Positions 50,767 to 62,189 of a stretch of 64,000 nucleotides of DNA are shown piece by piece. Both the position numbers and the translations under genes were made by a program. The notes under the pieces are model-generated. The model did not search any database. It was given only the letters and a program-made list of their open reading frames with translations, and was not told the origin of the DNA. Origin of the DNA: Hanleya hanleyi (Eukaryota > Mollusca > Polyplacophora > Lepidopleurida > Hanleyidae); NCBI GenBank assembly GCA_036873755.1, contig JAVTVY010025238.1, forward strand, positions 1 through 64,000, given 5' to 3'. The stretch's first letter is position 1. The number at the start of each line of letters is the position of its first letter.

Positions 50767-50935
50767 CAGACGCACAACCGAGGTTTCCTCGGACAGTTCC
50801 CCGTGCAGGGACTGTACCCCTCCAGCGGGTGCCGGGAGAGAACCCTAACCTGCCCGTTCAAGGCTCAGAGACATATCCAGTTCAGCTGCTCAGTCCTGAG
50901 CATCAGATGCAACATACCCAAAGTGTGACAGACAG
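50767..50935 (+). CDS. Ten-m: Teneurin exon 4: cytoplasmic linker
   Basis: This exon encodes roughly residues 246-301. It was found by carrying the phase-1 frame from exon 3 past intron 3 (50094-50766). The acceptor reads TTTCAGCAG, giving two tandem acceptors three bases apart; the donor is ACAG|GTTAGT. No stop occurs in the carried frame, and the exon ends in phase 2, exactly what exon 5 needs. The peptide is rich in proline, glutamine and arginine (RFPRTVPRAGTVPLQRVPG, then NLPVQGSETYPVQLL) with no recognised domain. This matches the poorly conserved linker between the proline-rich region and the membrane anchor in teneurins. Assignment rests on frame and splice logic more than on similarity. 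Confidence 0.83.
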
Positions 50936-50973
50936 GTTAGTACAGCACAATATCATGTCTGTTATAACAGATA

Positions 50974-51124
50974 CATTGAAACCTGTGTATACTGAAAACT
51001 GGGTGAACCGACCAACCACATACACAATACATAAATTTAAAGTATTTTGAACCTTGATAAACCAGGTCCCTGTCAAAACTGACACTATAATCTGGTCCCA
51101 AACATGGTCGATTTACACAGGTTG
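50974..51124. mobile_element. CAGTGAAACCTGT-family MITE, copy 2 (degenerate)
   Basis: Begins CATTGAAACCTGTGTATACT (first bases mutated) and ends ATGGTCGATTTACACAGGTTG. It shares GAACCTTGATAAACCAG and ATAATCTGGTCCCAAACATG with copy 3 at 51316-51512. It starts 38 bases after the exon 4 donor. Confidence 0.8.
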
Positions 51125-51315
51125 TCTATGAAAGGCTATTAAAGGGATATTCTTTACAATTCACTGGCTCACCTTCACAGAAACTCTGAGTGGCTAGAGG
51201 TTCTTCAAATTTTCTTCATAGGCCAATGAAATTACTTGATTTCTTTTTGAAGATTTGAATCGACCAATCATGCTGTTAGAACTGGAAGATATCCATTGAT
51301 GCACTGGAGTATCTA

Positions 51316-51512
51316 CAGTGAAACCTGTGAATACTGACACCTGGGTGAACTGAGCAACCTCTTAATACCGACATTATCCATGGTCCCTGTACTTAAATTA
51401 AAGTATAGGGATTTAAATAATATAATTATGTTGAACCTTGATAAACCAGAACCCTGTCAAGTTCAACACTATATCTGGTCCCAAGCATGGTCGATATATA
51501 CAGGTTTCACTG
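51316..51512. mobile_element. CAGTGAAACCTGT-family MITE, copy 3
   Basis: CAGTGAAACCTGTGAATACT at the left and ATATATACAGGTTTCACTG at the right are inverted, with TA on both sides (51314-51315 and 51513-51514). It carries a ~45-base extra segment relative to copies 1 and 2 (around CTTAAATTAAAGTATAGGG). The body is shared with copy 2 in the same orientation and with copy 1 inverted. Confidence 0.9.
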
Positions 51513-51514
51513 TA

Positions 51515-53270
51515 TAAGAATCCAATGACAACATCTGTAGTAGATGTACAAGAATTAAAAATTCTCTCTTTTACTATACTTTTTATGTTACTTCACAATT
51601 TGGTTGAATAAATGATCATTACTCTGTCCATTCACCTGATCCCAGCTATACTCTTAGCCAAAATGTAGAACAAATATCAGTTAGATTCGACATGCTTTTG
51701 TACTTTCCACCTTTAGAAATTGCTTGAACAAGCATGACAATTACGCTGTCCCACTTGGCAGTTTTTCATGGGAAATGCTGGTTGAATTGGTTCTGGTTGG
51801 CCAGAGCAGAGACAATGTGCCGGCTCGGTTTGGTCATATTTCCCCTGTCCGTACCATTTCGCTGATGGAAAACTAACATCATAACATGGTAAATGACACT
51901 TTATTCAAGCCCAGAAAAATGATGTATTCACACTTTTGCTAATTGAAGCACACATACGGCCGACGGGCCTCTGGCAGAATGGTGTCCTAATTTCCCAGTG
52001 GATTGTTGCAGGTGGGCATGCACGGCGCAGGCTGAAGTGGGCAGTTTGCCACAGCGCCTCTGCCCCTGGGCTCTGGGGTGTGCGTGACAAAGATAAATGC
52101 ACATGGCCTCCAGTAGTGTAAAGCTATTACTAATTTATAGAGCCTGGTGGAATGGGGCAAAGATAGAGGGGACCTTCACAGGGGTTCAGACATCATCCAG
52201 TCTTCCTCTGGCTTGCAACATGCAGAACAAAAGCCACACTGGAACACAGAGTCAGTGGACTGTTCTCACTCTATGCCTCTACTGTTGTGTTATATGGGTC
52301 CTTGCTTCCTCTCACCAGGAGATGCTGTAGGGTTTGCCTCTGTCTAGGGGGTAACCCATTATGAAGATGAGGCTTATTAATGTGCTCATCCATCCATATA
52401 AAAACACCATTAAAACTGGTTGTAAAAATTAATGATTCATGGAAATTCATGCCTTTTTGATGTACTGGTCTGGCAAAACTCCTGCTTGAATCCCAAGAAA
52501 CATGGGCCACTGATTGTTCTCAAACAGGCTTGATGGGAGACAAGTGTTCAATTGAGAAACCATACATGTATCTGTTACTTCTTCCCTCACAGTAATGAGG
52601 CAGCCATTGACCTGCTGTCTACAAATAATTAACAATTAATTGACCCCTAAAGGCATAGACATGAAATGTTTTCAGAATGAGGCTCTATGCAAATTCAATC
52701 AAGACACAGTAGAATCTTATCATTGAAAGGTTGACTGTTTATTTATTTACTGTCACTTGACTCCTTTTTCTGCGCTGTGTTTTGGTGTTTTACATTTCGA
52801 CTCTCCACGAATCCCTGCATAGAATCACATCACATTATTGAGGATGTCAATAAAAAATATCCTTCAAAATCTTTATTGATAACCCTCCTCTCCTCGAACA
52901 ATGTCCATTCTACCTTGGTAGTCCCTAACATGATCATCTGGTAAATATGACATGTTATTTCTGTCCACTGCAATCAGCAGAGTTATTCTCTGTGCAAGAT
53001 CAGTGCTGTGTGCCATAATATGGATTGGCTTGACCTCTATCAAAACTCTACCAGACGGCCCTATTGATTGGTCATTTCTCACTGACCACTCAGCCTCAAT
53101 GTCAAATCCCATAGAGATCTCACTTGCGCTGACCAACGTGTTAGTATTGATGAAGGAATCGAAGCATGCGGGATGTGTAAACATATTTCCATCAACTTCT
53201 TGCAGTTGTGCAAAATGTACGCGAATGCTTAAATTTTCACCTCTTGCATTTTTTTTCTGCTGTGTTTCAG
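51515..53270. other. Teneurin intron 4, remainder
   Basis: No mobile element recognised. A 169-codon minus-strand open frame (52873-53382) overlaps the end of this intron and half of exon 5. I do not call it a gene, but list it as an observation. Confidence 0.5.
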
Positions 53271-53485
53271 GCAAGCATTCTCTTTGCCACAGTTTGGTGC
53301 TACTCCTACCATTCCGCTGTCGTCCTACCCTGGAGTAATGAACGACTACACTTATTATTCCAAATTCAGCAGTGCCAGCCACAGGATGAAGAAGCAGTTG
53401 AAGCGGCGATGTAGCTGGAAATGCACTGCACTTATACTACTACTGCTGTGTGTGGCTCTGCTGGCTGTTGTGGCATACTTTGCAA
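53271..53485 (+). CDS. Ten-m: Teneurin exon 5: juxtamembrane CSWKC motif and membrane segment
   Basis: This exon encodes residues 302-373 plus the first base of codon 374. The acceptor is an excellent pyrimidine tract ending in TGTGTTTCAG; the donor is CAA|GTAAGT. A basic stretch (RMKKQLKRR) leads into CSWKC at about residues 349-353, the hallmark motif just before the single transmembrane helix of teneurins. The hydrophobic run starts at T354, continues through LILLLLCVALLAVVAYFA and finishes in exon 6 (LLMI, to about residue 378), giving a ~25-residue helix. The positive charges on the N-terminal side predict N-in/C-out type II topology, as in the family. A CT microsatellite follows 13 bases after the donor. 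Confidence 0.96.
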
Positions 53486-53494
53486 GTAAGTTTG

Positions 53495-53498
<4 letters not shown>

Positions 53499-53536
<38 letters not shown>
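53499..53536 (+). repeat. CT microsatellite
   Basis: About 18-19 uninterrupted CT dinucleotides, starting 13 bases downstream of the exon 5 donor. Confidence 0.97.
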
Positions 53537-53539
<3 letters not shown>

Positions 53540-53550
53540 GTGAACAATTT

Positions 53551-53802
53551 GGTAATCCCTCTAATAATTCAATCCTCCTATCAAACTTAAATTGTCCCTA
53601 CTTTTGGGAACAAAATTCAATCGTCTATTCTATTAAATTTGATCACCCTCTAAAATCATTGAAATAACAAAGAAATAATAGATTATCTGCATGATTTTGA
53701 CCATTTTGTCAACTTCCTGTTCTATATGTAATAGATTTGATCACCCCACACTTTACAGTGCAAAATTTTACCTTCTGTAATTGAATGATTAGAGGGATTA
53801 CC
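53551..53802. mobile_element. MITE with GGTAATCCCTCTAATAATTCAAT inverted ends, copy 2
   Basis: Begins GGTAATCCCTCTAATAATTC and ends ATTGAATGATTAGAGGGATTACC. The internal sequence parallels copy 1 at 2919-3164 (for example GAAATAACAAAGAAATAAT.GATTAT and CATTTTGTCAA..TTCCTGTTCTA). It lies in intron 5, just after the CT microsatellite. Confidence 0.88.
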
Positions 53803-56389
53803 ATATATACCTGACAGTGATTCTAAGAAGTACACCGCAACTTTGATTCTTAGCTTGTAAATAGGCTTTCTGTTTGTAAATATGTTCAAGGTTTTCAACA
53901 AGGTCGCTCGCTTTGTCCATATTTAAATGGTTTACCGAAACGATTTAAGCCATTTTCTTGTTACAGATATATAAATATATATCGTCGCATGACATATTCC
54001 TACCTGAATAAATGTGGATTCATTAGATGGTTTCTATGAAGATTTGTATTTCAATAATAATTTACCTCAGGCTATACTTGCAACCTTAGCAATAATTTAG
54101 TGGTATTGTACTGTAATGTCAACTTAGTGTTTCTTGACATTAATTCCGATGAACTTACTCATAATAATAGTTTGATATTGAAAATTTGGCCAGTTTATAA
54201 ATGTCTGTAAATGGTTTCACTGACTCATTCACTGTAGTTGTAAATGGACAGGTCAAGTCAAAGGGAAGCTACAACCATGGATACAGTGTTACATTAGCCT
54301 GATCACAGGGCTGTGCTGTTTCGCATCGTGTGTCTTATATCAGTAGTACGAGGATTATTGGTGTTGATGGCTGTCAGATATGACTGGAATGGCTAACAGA
54401 TCAGATCAGCAATGGTGTGAAAGCTATTTAATGATAACCAGAAACTCTGGCTTCACTCACTCCTAATACAGTTTTACCATTTTTATAGTTCTCGGGCCAT
54501 ATTATCTTTCACTTTCTAGCTGTTACCTATTAACTGGAATTCATTTTTGCCGCTATTTTAATATAACAGTTTCAAGGTATATTTGTCATGCTTGCTATGA
54601 ATATCTGGAGAAATTTCCCCCTTCCTGAAGTCTCTGGTCTGTTTGTCATCAGAAAACAAAAAGATGGGAGTATGCCCAGCAGTAAATGAATGATATCAGA
54701 TGGTATATGAGGGTGGCACCAGGAATGATGATGATATCATATTGTAAGGAATAATCTTCTGGACTGGGCATTAATGCTGAGCTGTTCCATGCAGTATTTG
54801 CAGGCAGAGGGCTGTCTCTCTGAGCAGTTATCTGTCCTAACGGCTGGGTATTAATATCCATTTAGATCAATTAAGGGCCTGCTAAGAAGCTGTGCGCAGC
54901 AGACCCCACACCCTGGCTCCTTGGCAGACTGGATCTTGTGGTCACTGCTCCCTCCATTCTCTCTCTAGGCATCCTATCCTTTCTTAACCTGCATCTTGGG
55001 GAGGCCAGCTTTGAAATTCTTGTCGAACAGTGATAATGTGCCACAATGTCATAAATTTCTTCAGGCAAATCCTTTATCTGGCTAAAGATGTTCAAATCTA
55101 AATTCCGTTTGGCTGTATAAATGCAGTCTGTTACTGGGGTATTTTTTTTTTTTGGTTCGACACAAGAAGCATCTCAAGTCCAGAAGCAAATAATGTTTTA
55201 TTATATCATTAACTCATGTTATAGTAGGAATTATGGATTCATTGACTCACCCTGGTCTTAATAAATTAAACAGTGAAATGGTGGAACGGACTCTTTCAAG
55301 ATTTTCTCTGATTTCCGTTAAGTTGTACATTTTTATATATTATTCATCATCTATCTGCACGTTTTGGCGTGCGCTGATTACATGTGCATTCCCTCCATTT
55401 GCCATCCATATTAAATATTTTATTGGCACGCATGTGCAAGCATTGCCCCCTGCCTCTTGACTGCGGAATTGCAGCAGGCATTTTGTAGAGGCGCATGCAT
55501 TATGCATGAACGCACGTGTAATGTTGGTTCACTCTGGAGTAAGGTCATGAAATATTAATTTGAAATTTCAATTTTGAAAGCCTTTCATTTGGACAGATTA
55601 AGATAGTCATCCCTGGCGGAATTTAATTTGAATGTAGTAGCCAATTTAAAATGGATTAAGCATTTAGTGCTGTAATTATTTTGACAGCAAATTCTTCACG
55701 TTCTCAGAAATTCTACCCTGGATGCCATTTTCTTGTCACTCGGAGAAAATCTTTCCTGAAGGCATGCATGCAAGATGACAATGGTGTGAAAGTGGGGAAA
55801 TATTAGTTACAGTTAATTGTGCAATTGATATTTTGTGAATTTATTAAAAGCTTGTAATTGGAAAATTTCTTCCGTGCTAAAATGCCCACGCGGAATAAAG
55901 CTGCAGGAATAGATTTGCTGGATTGTGGACTTAATTATACATAATGCTCACTGAAATGAATCCAAACAAATGTAGCAGAACAGTTTTTCAACACGTTTCC
56001 TTCCATAAATACAAAAAAAATATCTTAAGAAAATGATTTATTAATCTGGCAAGAGTTTATCCACTTTTCATCTCCATCTTCTCTCAAATATTTGATTAGA
56101 AGCATTAGATCGCTTATTTATTGATCATATATAGGCCCATTAATTGTGGCCAGAAAATTGGATAGTGTAGTCAGTCTTAATTATTTTAGTTCATCAGCAG
56201 TGGTTTTGATATAGTTTTCAGAAGCAGTTACTTGAACATTTCTCCCTGATTACCACCTGGTGGTTAAATCGTTCAAACATTTCTAACATTGCAACGTAAT
56301 TTGGTTCGTATTTTAACAAGAATTAATGGAGGTTGTATCCAGATTTTGAAGGACTGGAGGTTGTGCAGTATATGGAATATATTATTTAA
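53803..56389. other. Teneurin intron 5, stretch without recognised features
   Basis: About 2.6 kb with no exon or element recognised; a T-run lies at 55143-55153. Confidence 0.5.
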
Positions 56390-57290
56390 CCAGATGATAC
56401 AGGATGGAGGTTGTATTTGTAACCAGGTAGAATTATGGTTGGATGTGTAACCAGATAGGATGAAGGTCATATCTGTAACCCTATCTGATAGGCTGTATTA
56501 CATGTAGTAACTTGTACTTGTGTTTGTGAGCAGATAGGATGGAGGTTGTATTTGTGAGCAAATAGGATGAAGGTTGTATTTGTGAAGTTAGGATGGAGGT
56601 TGTATTTGTAAGCAAAAAGGATGGAGGTGAAGGTTGGATTTGTAAGCAGATAAGATGGAGTATGTATTTGTAAGCATATAGGATGGAGGTTGTATTTGTT
56701 AGCAAATAGGATGGAGGTTGTATTTGTAACCAGACAGAATGAAGGTTGGATTTGTAAGCAGATAGGATGGGGGATGTATTTTTAAGCAGATAGGATGGAG
56801 GTTGTATTTGTAACCAGATAGAATGAAGGTTGGATTTGTAAGCTGAAAGAATGGAGGTTGTATTTGTAAGCAAAAAGGATGGAGGTTGTATTTGTAACCA
56901 GACGAATGAAATTTGGATTTGTAACCATTTGGGATGGAGGATGTATTTGTAAGCAGATAGGATGGAGGTTGTATTTGTAACCAGAGAGAATGAAGGTTGG
57001 ATTTGTAAGCAGATAGGATGGAGGATGTATTTGTAAGCAGATGGGATGGAGGTTGTATTTGTAACCAGGCAGAATGAAGGTTTGATGTGTAACCAGATGG
57101 GATAGAAGATTTATTTGTAACCAGATAGAATAAAGGTTGTATTTGTAAACGTATTGGATGTTAGTTTTATCTAATGAAGATTGTATTTGTAACTAGATAG
57201 AATGGAGGCTGTATTTGTAACCAGGTAGGATGGAGATTGTATTTGTAACCGTATAGGATGGCAGTTATATCTAATGGAGATTGCATTTTG
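56390..57290 (+). repeat. ~28-bp minisatellite, about 30 degenerate copies
   Basis: Unit of the form GATAGGATGGAGGTTGTATTTGTAA(C/G)CA, period about 28, with copies alternating between GTAACCAGATAGAATGAAGG and GTAAGCAGATAGGATGGAGG variants. The purine-rich + strand and pyrimidine-rich - strand give long repetitive chance frames on the minus strand (LHSIWLQIQPPSY-like). It ends about 140 bases before exon 6. Confidence 0.93.
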
Positions 57291-57431
57291 TCTTGGCAGC
57301 TGAGACTGTTACCGTTGAACCCTACTCTCTCACTCACTCTCTCCAAATAATTACTGTGACCGTATAACTTTATAATGAGACTTGATAATATTGATTCATG
57401 TTCAGATTTCATGGCTGATTTCTATTAACAG

Positions 57432-57563
57432 CTTTGTTAATGATAGAAGAGGAAGAGAAGGTGGCCAGTAGTAGTAACCCACGGGCGAATTATGGTTACA
57501 GCGGATCCAATTCCTCCCACACAGGCGGATGGCCCACATCACGGTCATTTCATGAAAATACAG
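57432..57563 (+). CDS. Ten-m: Teneurin exon 6: end of membrane helix and extracellular stalk
   Basis: This exon encodes residues 374-417, with the codon for T374 split across intron 5 (53486-57431). The acceptor is TCTATTAACAG, somewhat pyrimidine-poor; the donor is TACAG|GTAAAC. Both ends are phase 1. It closes the membrane helix (TLLMI), then immediately gives an acidic run (EEEEK) and a low-complexity Ser/Asn/Gly stalk with one N-glycosylation sequon (NSS at about residue 400). In vertebrate teneurins the same position, between the membrane and the conserved PP.FW block, is also a variable linker. The assignment is supported by phase agreement on both sides and by the natural completion of the hydrophobic helix. 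Confidence 0.9.
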
Positions 57564-58450
57564 GTAAACTATGGGCAACTTGTCCACTTGTATGTATCTA
57601 AACTTACATGAATAATTAACCGTAAGCAGGCAATCAGATTTGGCTGGGAATTTCAAAATTGTGCAAGCAGAATCTGATTTGCTGCAAATATCGATAAAAA
57701 AAATCTAGCAGATTTCATACATTGAGATTTTGAGAATGCATTACTTCATCGCTGGTAGTTTTCCACTTTATGTTTTCAAGAACCCATTGCCAGAAAAAGT
57801 GGATACTATATTCCAGTCCCTAAACCACAGTCACATATATGTACTGTACCCACATGTGTTCCCTGTATGACATCCCAACATAAGAGTGACTGACATCTCC
57901 ACGATCTGTTATGTAATCTGATTGTTTGTTGATTTGCTCATGTAAAGTGAAAAACGAGAGAACGTTCTACATAGGTGGTCTTAAATTAAGTCAAATTTTT
58001 TAAACCCTCCGAGCCCCTCCTGCAGAGCCAGAAGCATTATACTATCCTTGTGTACAAGCATAGAAATGAATAGTTTGGACTCCATTACTTACCTATATTT
58101 AGCCAGACAGATGTTCTGTTTATATCAGGCTTCACAGATGCTTTTACTTCAGTCTGCATGAGCAGATTGTTTTTGTAAGGCCACAAAGGATTTCATCCCT
58201 TCATCTTGGCATGGGGGATGGGTGAAGATGAGAAAGATGAACTTTTAGTATGGCGTTAAGGGTCAATATAGGACCACTGGTTACATTGACCAAATGTCTC
58301 CTTTCATTCGTCCACTGCTAAAAGGGTTAACCTGTTATAGAGTATCTGCTATACTATATCCCAGGGTTAACTATAGAGAAAAGTAGTCACGTGTTCAGTC
58401 CTGGAAGGAGAAAGGTTGAACTTGGAGAAATAATAAATGTCTCTTCATTG
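57564..58450. other. Teneurin intron 6, proximal part
   Basis: No element or exon recognised. Confidence 0.45.
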
Positions 58451-59215
58451 TTATACGCCCATCGATAAATGAGGTCATATATTGTGATCCTGATTTCTGT
58501 CCCATCTGTTAACCTTTGTAACTGTGCTCTATCTCCAGTTCCATTGTTATCAACCTTGAGGGCAATGGGAACCTTAACAATGGGGGCAAAGGGAACCCTA
58601 TTCATTTTGTGGTCAAAAGGTCAAGGTCACTTAGGCAAAAAATCAGTAAATCATTGAACATTGTCATGATTATGGATAAGTACCATGGATAGTGATGGTG
58701 AAGAAGAAGCTTATTCACTTTATCCCAATATTTGTCTGCGTTGTCCATCCGTCTGTCTGTCAATCTTGCTTGTTAACCCTATATTTCTTGAAGGATTGTC
58801 AGGTTTTCTGAATTTCATTTGACATGCAATTTGTGATGGGTCTGAAGCCTATTGAAGGTGACTGACCTTGACCTATTTTATCAGTCAAATTCCAGTATTG
58901 TTGGAAGGATTTCATCTAGACTGTCCAAATTAATACTACATTGTACATGTATGCATGCAACTGATGATGGACTAGAAACCTTTCCAATGTCGCATATTTG
59001 TTCAAGGTCAAATTCCAGTTATTGCAATATTTCAAGAGATCATGACTATGGTCTCCAAATGTACACTACACTAAATATAGAACTGATGTTTTTGCTTTAC
59101 AATATTTCATGAAGGATCATAGAGCCAGACTCTCAAAATTTGTCTCTTTAAGTTTTGGTGGCTTCAGTCAAAAGGTGTATGTGGGCATATATGGAAGCCC
59201 ATAAGGCTCTTGTTG
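58451..59215 (+). repeat. Degenerate dispersed element, copy 2
   Basis: Starts near TTATACGCCCATCGATAAAT with TATATTGTGATCCTGATTTC and ends GAAGCCCATAAGGCTCTTGT, matching the border words of 50205-50617. It includes AAAGGTCAAGGTCACTTAGG and CCATCCGTCTGTCTGTCAAT. There is no coding capacity. Such CCGTCTGTCTGTC-containing elements are common in bivalve introns; the exact family is not identified. Confidence 0.5.
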
Positions 59216-60622
59216 CCCAGTGCTGTAGTATTAACTTTATAGATGTAGACATCCACATTTTCTGAACTGTTCTTTTTCAATGCTGATCTCTGGGATGATA
59301 TCTGACTTGGTTGTTTCCGGTGTACTTGGCCAACTAATGTTTCTTAACACCTTCTGCCATCATCAGTCTGACTGGGCTCTGAAGAGCTGTGATGACAAAC
59401 ATCCAACAGGTTTAGAGGAAACCATTCTCTGCTGAACTGTTCTTCCCTTCAGCTACGGTTAACAATACCGTTAATACTTAGAGCCTGTCTAGATTTTGTG
59501 TATTAGTGGGAAGTAAATATTTCCATAGGATTTTTTCTCCTGCTTCTTGCAGAGGCCGTAGCAATCAATTCCGAAGTGAAGAAAATAGTGCTGGTTGTGT
59601 TTTTTAGACCGCTGTGTGTTGTAAACTCTAGCAGTCGTATTTATCATTCCGCAACCATTCTGACTCCAGTCGGCAGCTTTAAGCCATGTGGGCAGGCTTG
59701 GGAATGGGAAGAGATTATCTGATGAACTGTGATAAGTTGGTTGTGACTTCAGGCCGAGTTGCCTGGTATTTCTCACTACCTTTCTCTCCCAAGTCTGCCT
59801 GTTTTGTGTTGGCTAAACAGTGATATCTTCATTTAGCAAATGTCTGCCTGTGTTATTGTTACTCAGTAAACAGCGGTCTGCCCATGTAGATAATACAATC
59901 AGAGCTTGAAGATTCACACTGATACATCTAAATACACATGGACCTTGTTAACTAGCCTCAAGCTAGGTTAACTACTGATTTTCATGAAGGATATAGAGGG
60001 AAAACAACTGACCAGAGCTTTTCTTCACATAAATTTTCCAAACTGGAGAAAATTGTAAATATAAATGTCACAAGGCTGGAATGTTTTAGTAAAGCAGAAT
60101 TGAATGGCTTAATTGAAATGTTGGGAGTTGGTGGTATGAAATGTACAGGGCACAAGGTATTTTTTTCCAACAGGTCAGTGTTTACATCTAGCTTCTTGTG
60201 TTTCGTCAGATAATGATGAAAGTAAATCCCACAAATGTTCAGATATCAACCTCTGCCCACCCACAGGAAATTGTACTGCCTTGACCTTCATTATCCTCAG
60301 CCATTTGTATTGGCTGATCCAGCTGTGGGATATACAATCATTCATCTGTTTGTGTGTGTGTCTGGCTGGCTGTCTGTTTGTCCCACTCCCCACATAAAGT
60401 AATGTTTTCAGGGGCCATTGTTTCTTACATATTACAACTGAAATAGATCAGAAATATCTGAAATAAAGCATGTGCATTAAATATGTGTATGTGGAATATA
60501 GCTCATAGCTCAAGTTCATCTATATACATGTAATTAACCAACCCACATATCAGTCTTCATGAGTATATAACTGAAATATTGTGAGAAATATTTGGTTGAT
60601 GAAAATTGAATTTTAATTTCAG
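59216..60622. other. Teneurin intron 6, distal part
   Basis: No recognised features apart from the exon 7 acceptor tract (TTTTAATTTCAG). Confidence 0.45.
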
Positions 60623-60897
60623 GTGCTATGCCAACTCGACCAAGTGTTCCCAATACTCCCGTGTTTTTCCGTATCGGTGAACGACAACAGCACGACATCC
60701 CTCCAAAGTCTTTCTGGCACACACAGTTCAGTCAGAAGGACCCAGCCTTTGTCAAGTTTAACTTCAGTGTCTCAAATAGTGCTATTTTAGGGATCTATGG
60801 CAGGAAAAGTGTCCCGCCCACTCCTGTACAGTTTGAATTCTTTGAGGTCATTGAGGGAAAGACGTTACCAACACGGAAACGAAGATCTGTAATTGGG
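60623..60897 (+). CDS. Ten-m: Teneurin exon 7: conserved pre-EGF ectodomain block with furin site
   Basis: This exon encodes residues 418-509. The acceptor is TTTTAATTTCAG and the donor is GGG|GTAAGT; it enters in phase 1 and leaves in phase 0. The peptide aligns clearly with the conserved teneurin block between membrane and EGF repeats: IPPKSFWHTQF, then AFVKFNFSVSNSAILGIYGRK and PPTPVQFEFFEVIEGK. These match, respectively, the PPGVFW, LKFNISLG..ALFGVY.R and PPSHAQYDF.E..DGK positions in vertebrate homologues. The sequon NFS (N464) is at the same place as NIS in vertebrates. The exon ends in TRKRRSVIG, with a furin-type RKRR site (502-505) where vertebrate teneurin-2 has RERRS. Cleavage is inferred from this motif. 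Confidence 0.97.
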
Positions 60898-61514
60898 GTA
60901 AGTAAGAAGAGTTAATTAATCAAAACGTTTGCACTTGATATTAAAGTGGATCAAATATTTGTTTTTTTGAAAAATTAATTATATAGAAAGCGGGCTGGTA
61001 CATGGATTCTTCTTCATATCTAAGAGGATGGCCTATCAACATCACCCGTTACTAAATGGAGAAGAGTGGGCCCAGGATGCCACGGCCAGAACAGAATGTT
61101 TTAGAATGTTTCAATGTTTACTTTTTCTGAATAGTTGCACGGCTAACTGTTTCCTCTACTGTGAGATTTTCTGGATGTATTTTCCTACTCTCTTATGCTG
61201 ATATACACTTCCTGTGCCGATTGTTAATCGATAAAATACTGATTGCATGTGCCCGCGTTTTCATCCCAGTGCAGTCGGAGGGTGTTGCACTGACAATTAG
61301 GTCACAGACTGACAATGAGAGGATGAGTATGGAGCTCGGGGTCAAAATACACCATCCATTACTGCAAGGGTTAGCCTGTTACAGAGTATTTGCTATATTA
61401 CATCAGGCTTAACTTTCGGAGAAAAATGTTCAAGTGTTTAAATCTCAATAAAAAATTTTGGTTAACAATGTGCAAGACTGCCAGGAGTTGATTGTGGTAA
61501 TGAATTGTTTTCAG

Positions 61515-61635
61515 GGTGGACCAGGGGAGGTGAAGTCAGCATTCATGCATTACCTGGATGCTGGTACCTGGTTTGTCTCTATCTACAATGATGATGACTA
61601 TGGGCAGACTGTCTCCTTTATTGGTGATATTTATG
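61515..61635 (+). CDS. Ten-m: Teneurin exon 8: last exon in window, just before EGF repeats
   Basis: This exon encodes residues 510-549 and one further base. The acceptor is GTTTTCAG|G and the donor TATG|GTGAGT; it enters in phase 0, matching exon 7, and exits in phase 1. SAFMHYLDAGTWFVSIYNDD and the following TVSFIGDIY align with the family block EAVFVQYLDVG.WHL..YND..MVSF, which directly precedes the first EGF-like repeat. No cysteine-rich exon that could continue the protein is visible in 61636-64000, so intron 8 is at least 2.4 kb and the remaining ~2,000 residues of the protein (EGF, NHL, YD repeats, C-terminal region) lie outside the window. The gene is cut by the window edge, not truncated in itself. 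Confidence 0.95.
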
Positions 61636-62185
61636 GTGAGTGTCTTTACCTCTGCTCTCAGTATAGATAGCATTAGATATATACTCTCTGTTCAGTTGGA
61701 AATCAATTTTAAGAAAATTTAAAATAGGCCAATGATGCAATCATAGCCTCTGCATGAAAACCATTGTATGGTATACATGTATTCGTTTTGAAAAAGTCCA
61801 TGAATGGGCTTATTGAGAAGCAAGATGTTTTTTTCAAACATCGTGTACCGTATGTATGCATATTCTATACTTTGGTTTCCAAATCAGTAAAAAATTAGTG
61901 TTCCTCCAGGATAGCCCGAATAGCTGGACATCAGGGTAACCTGCCATAAGGTTATCAGCTGGGTACCTTCCATTCAGGTTACCAGTTGGTTATCTTCCAT
62001 TCAGGTTACCAGTTCTTTTCATGTTGCAAGCTGATAGAAACCAGTCAAAATCAACATAAAAATGTTGACTAGCCAAGAACATTTATTAACTCTCAAATGT
62101 CATGGTATCCTGTGAATAGGTTTCTATTTCCGATCCAATCCAGCTCCAGAACTCATTTTAGCTGCGAAAACTGACCTCTGGCCCA
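61636..62185. other. Start of teneurin intron 8
   Basis: Contains a short tandem duplication of TTCCATTCAGGTTACCAGTT (about 61969 and 61996) in a degenerate run of GGTTATC/GGTTACC words (61935-62015). Nothing else recognised. Confidence 0.5.
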
Positions 62186-62189
62186 GTGG

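Noticed and set aside
56481..56873. 130-codon minus-strand frame with repeated LHSIWLQIQPPSY-like peptide
   Set aside because: It is a translation of the 28-bp minisatellite; the frame drifts between units.
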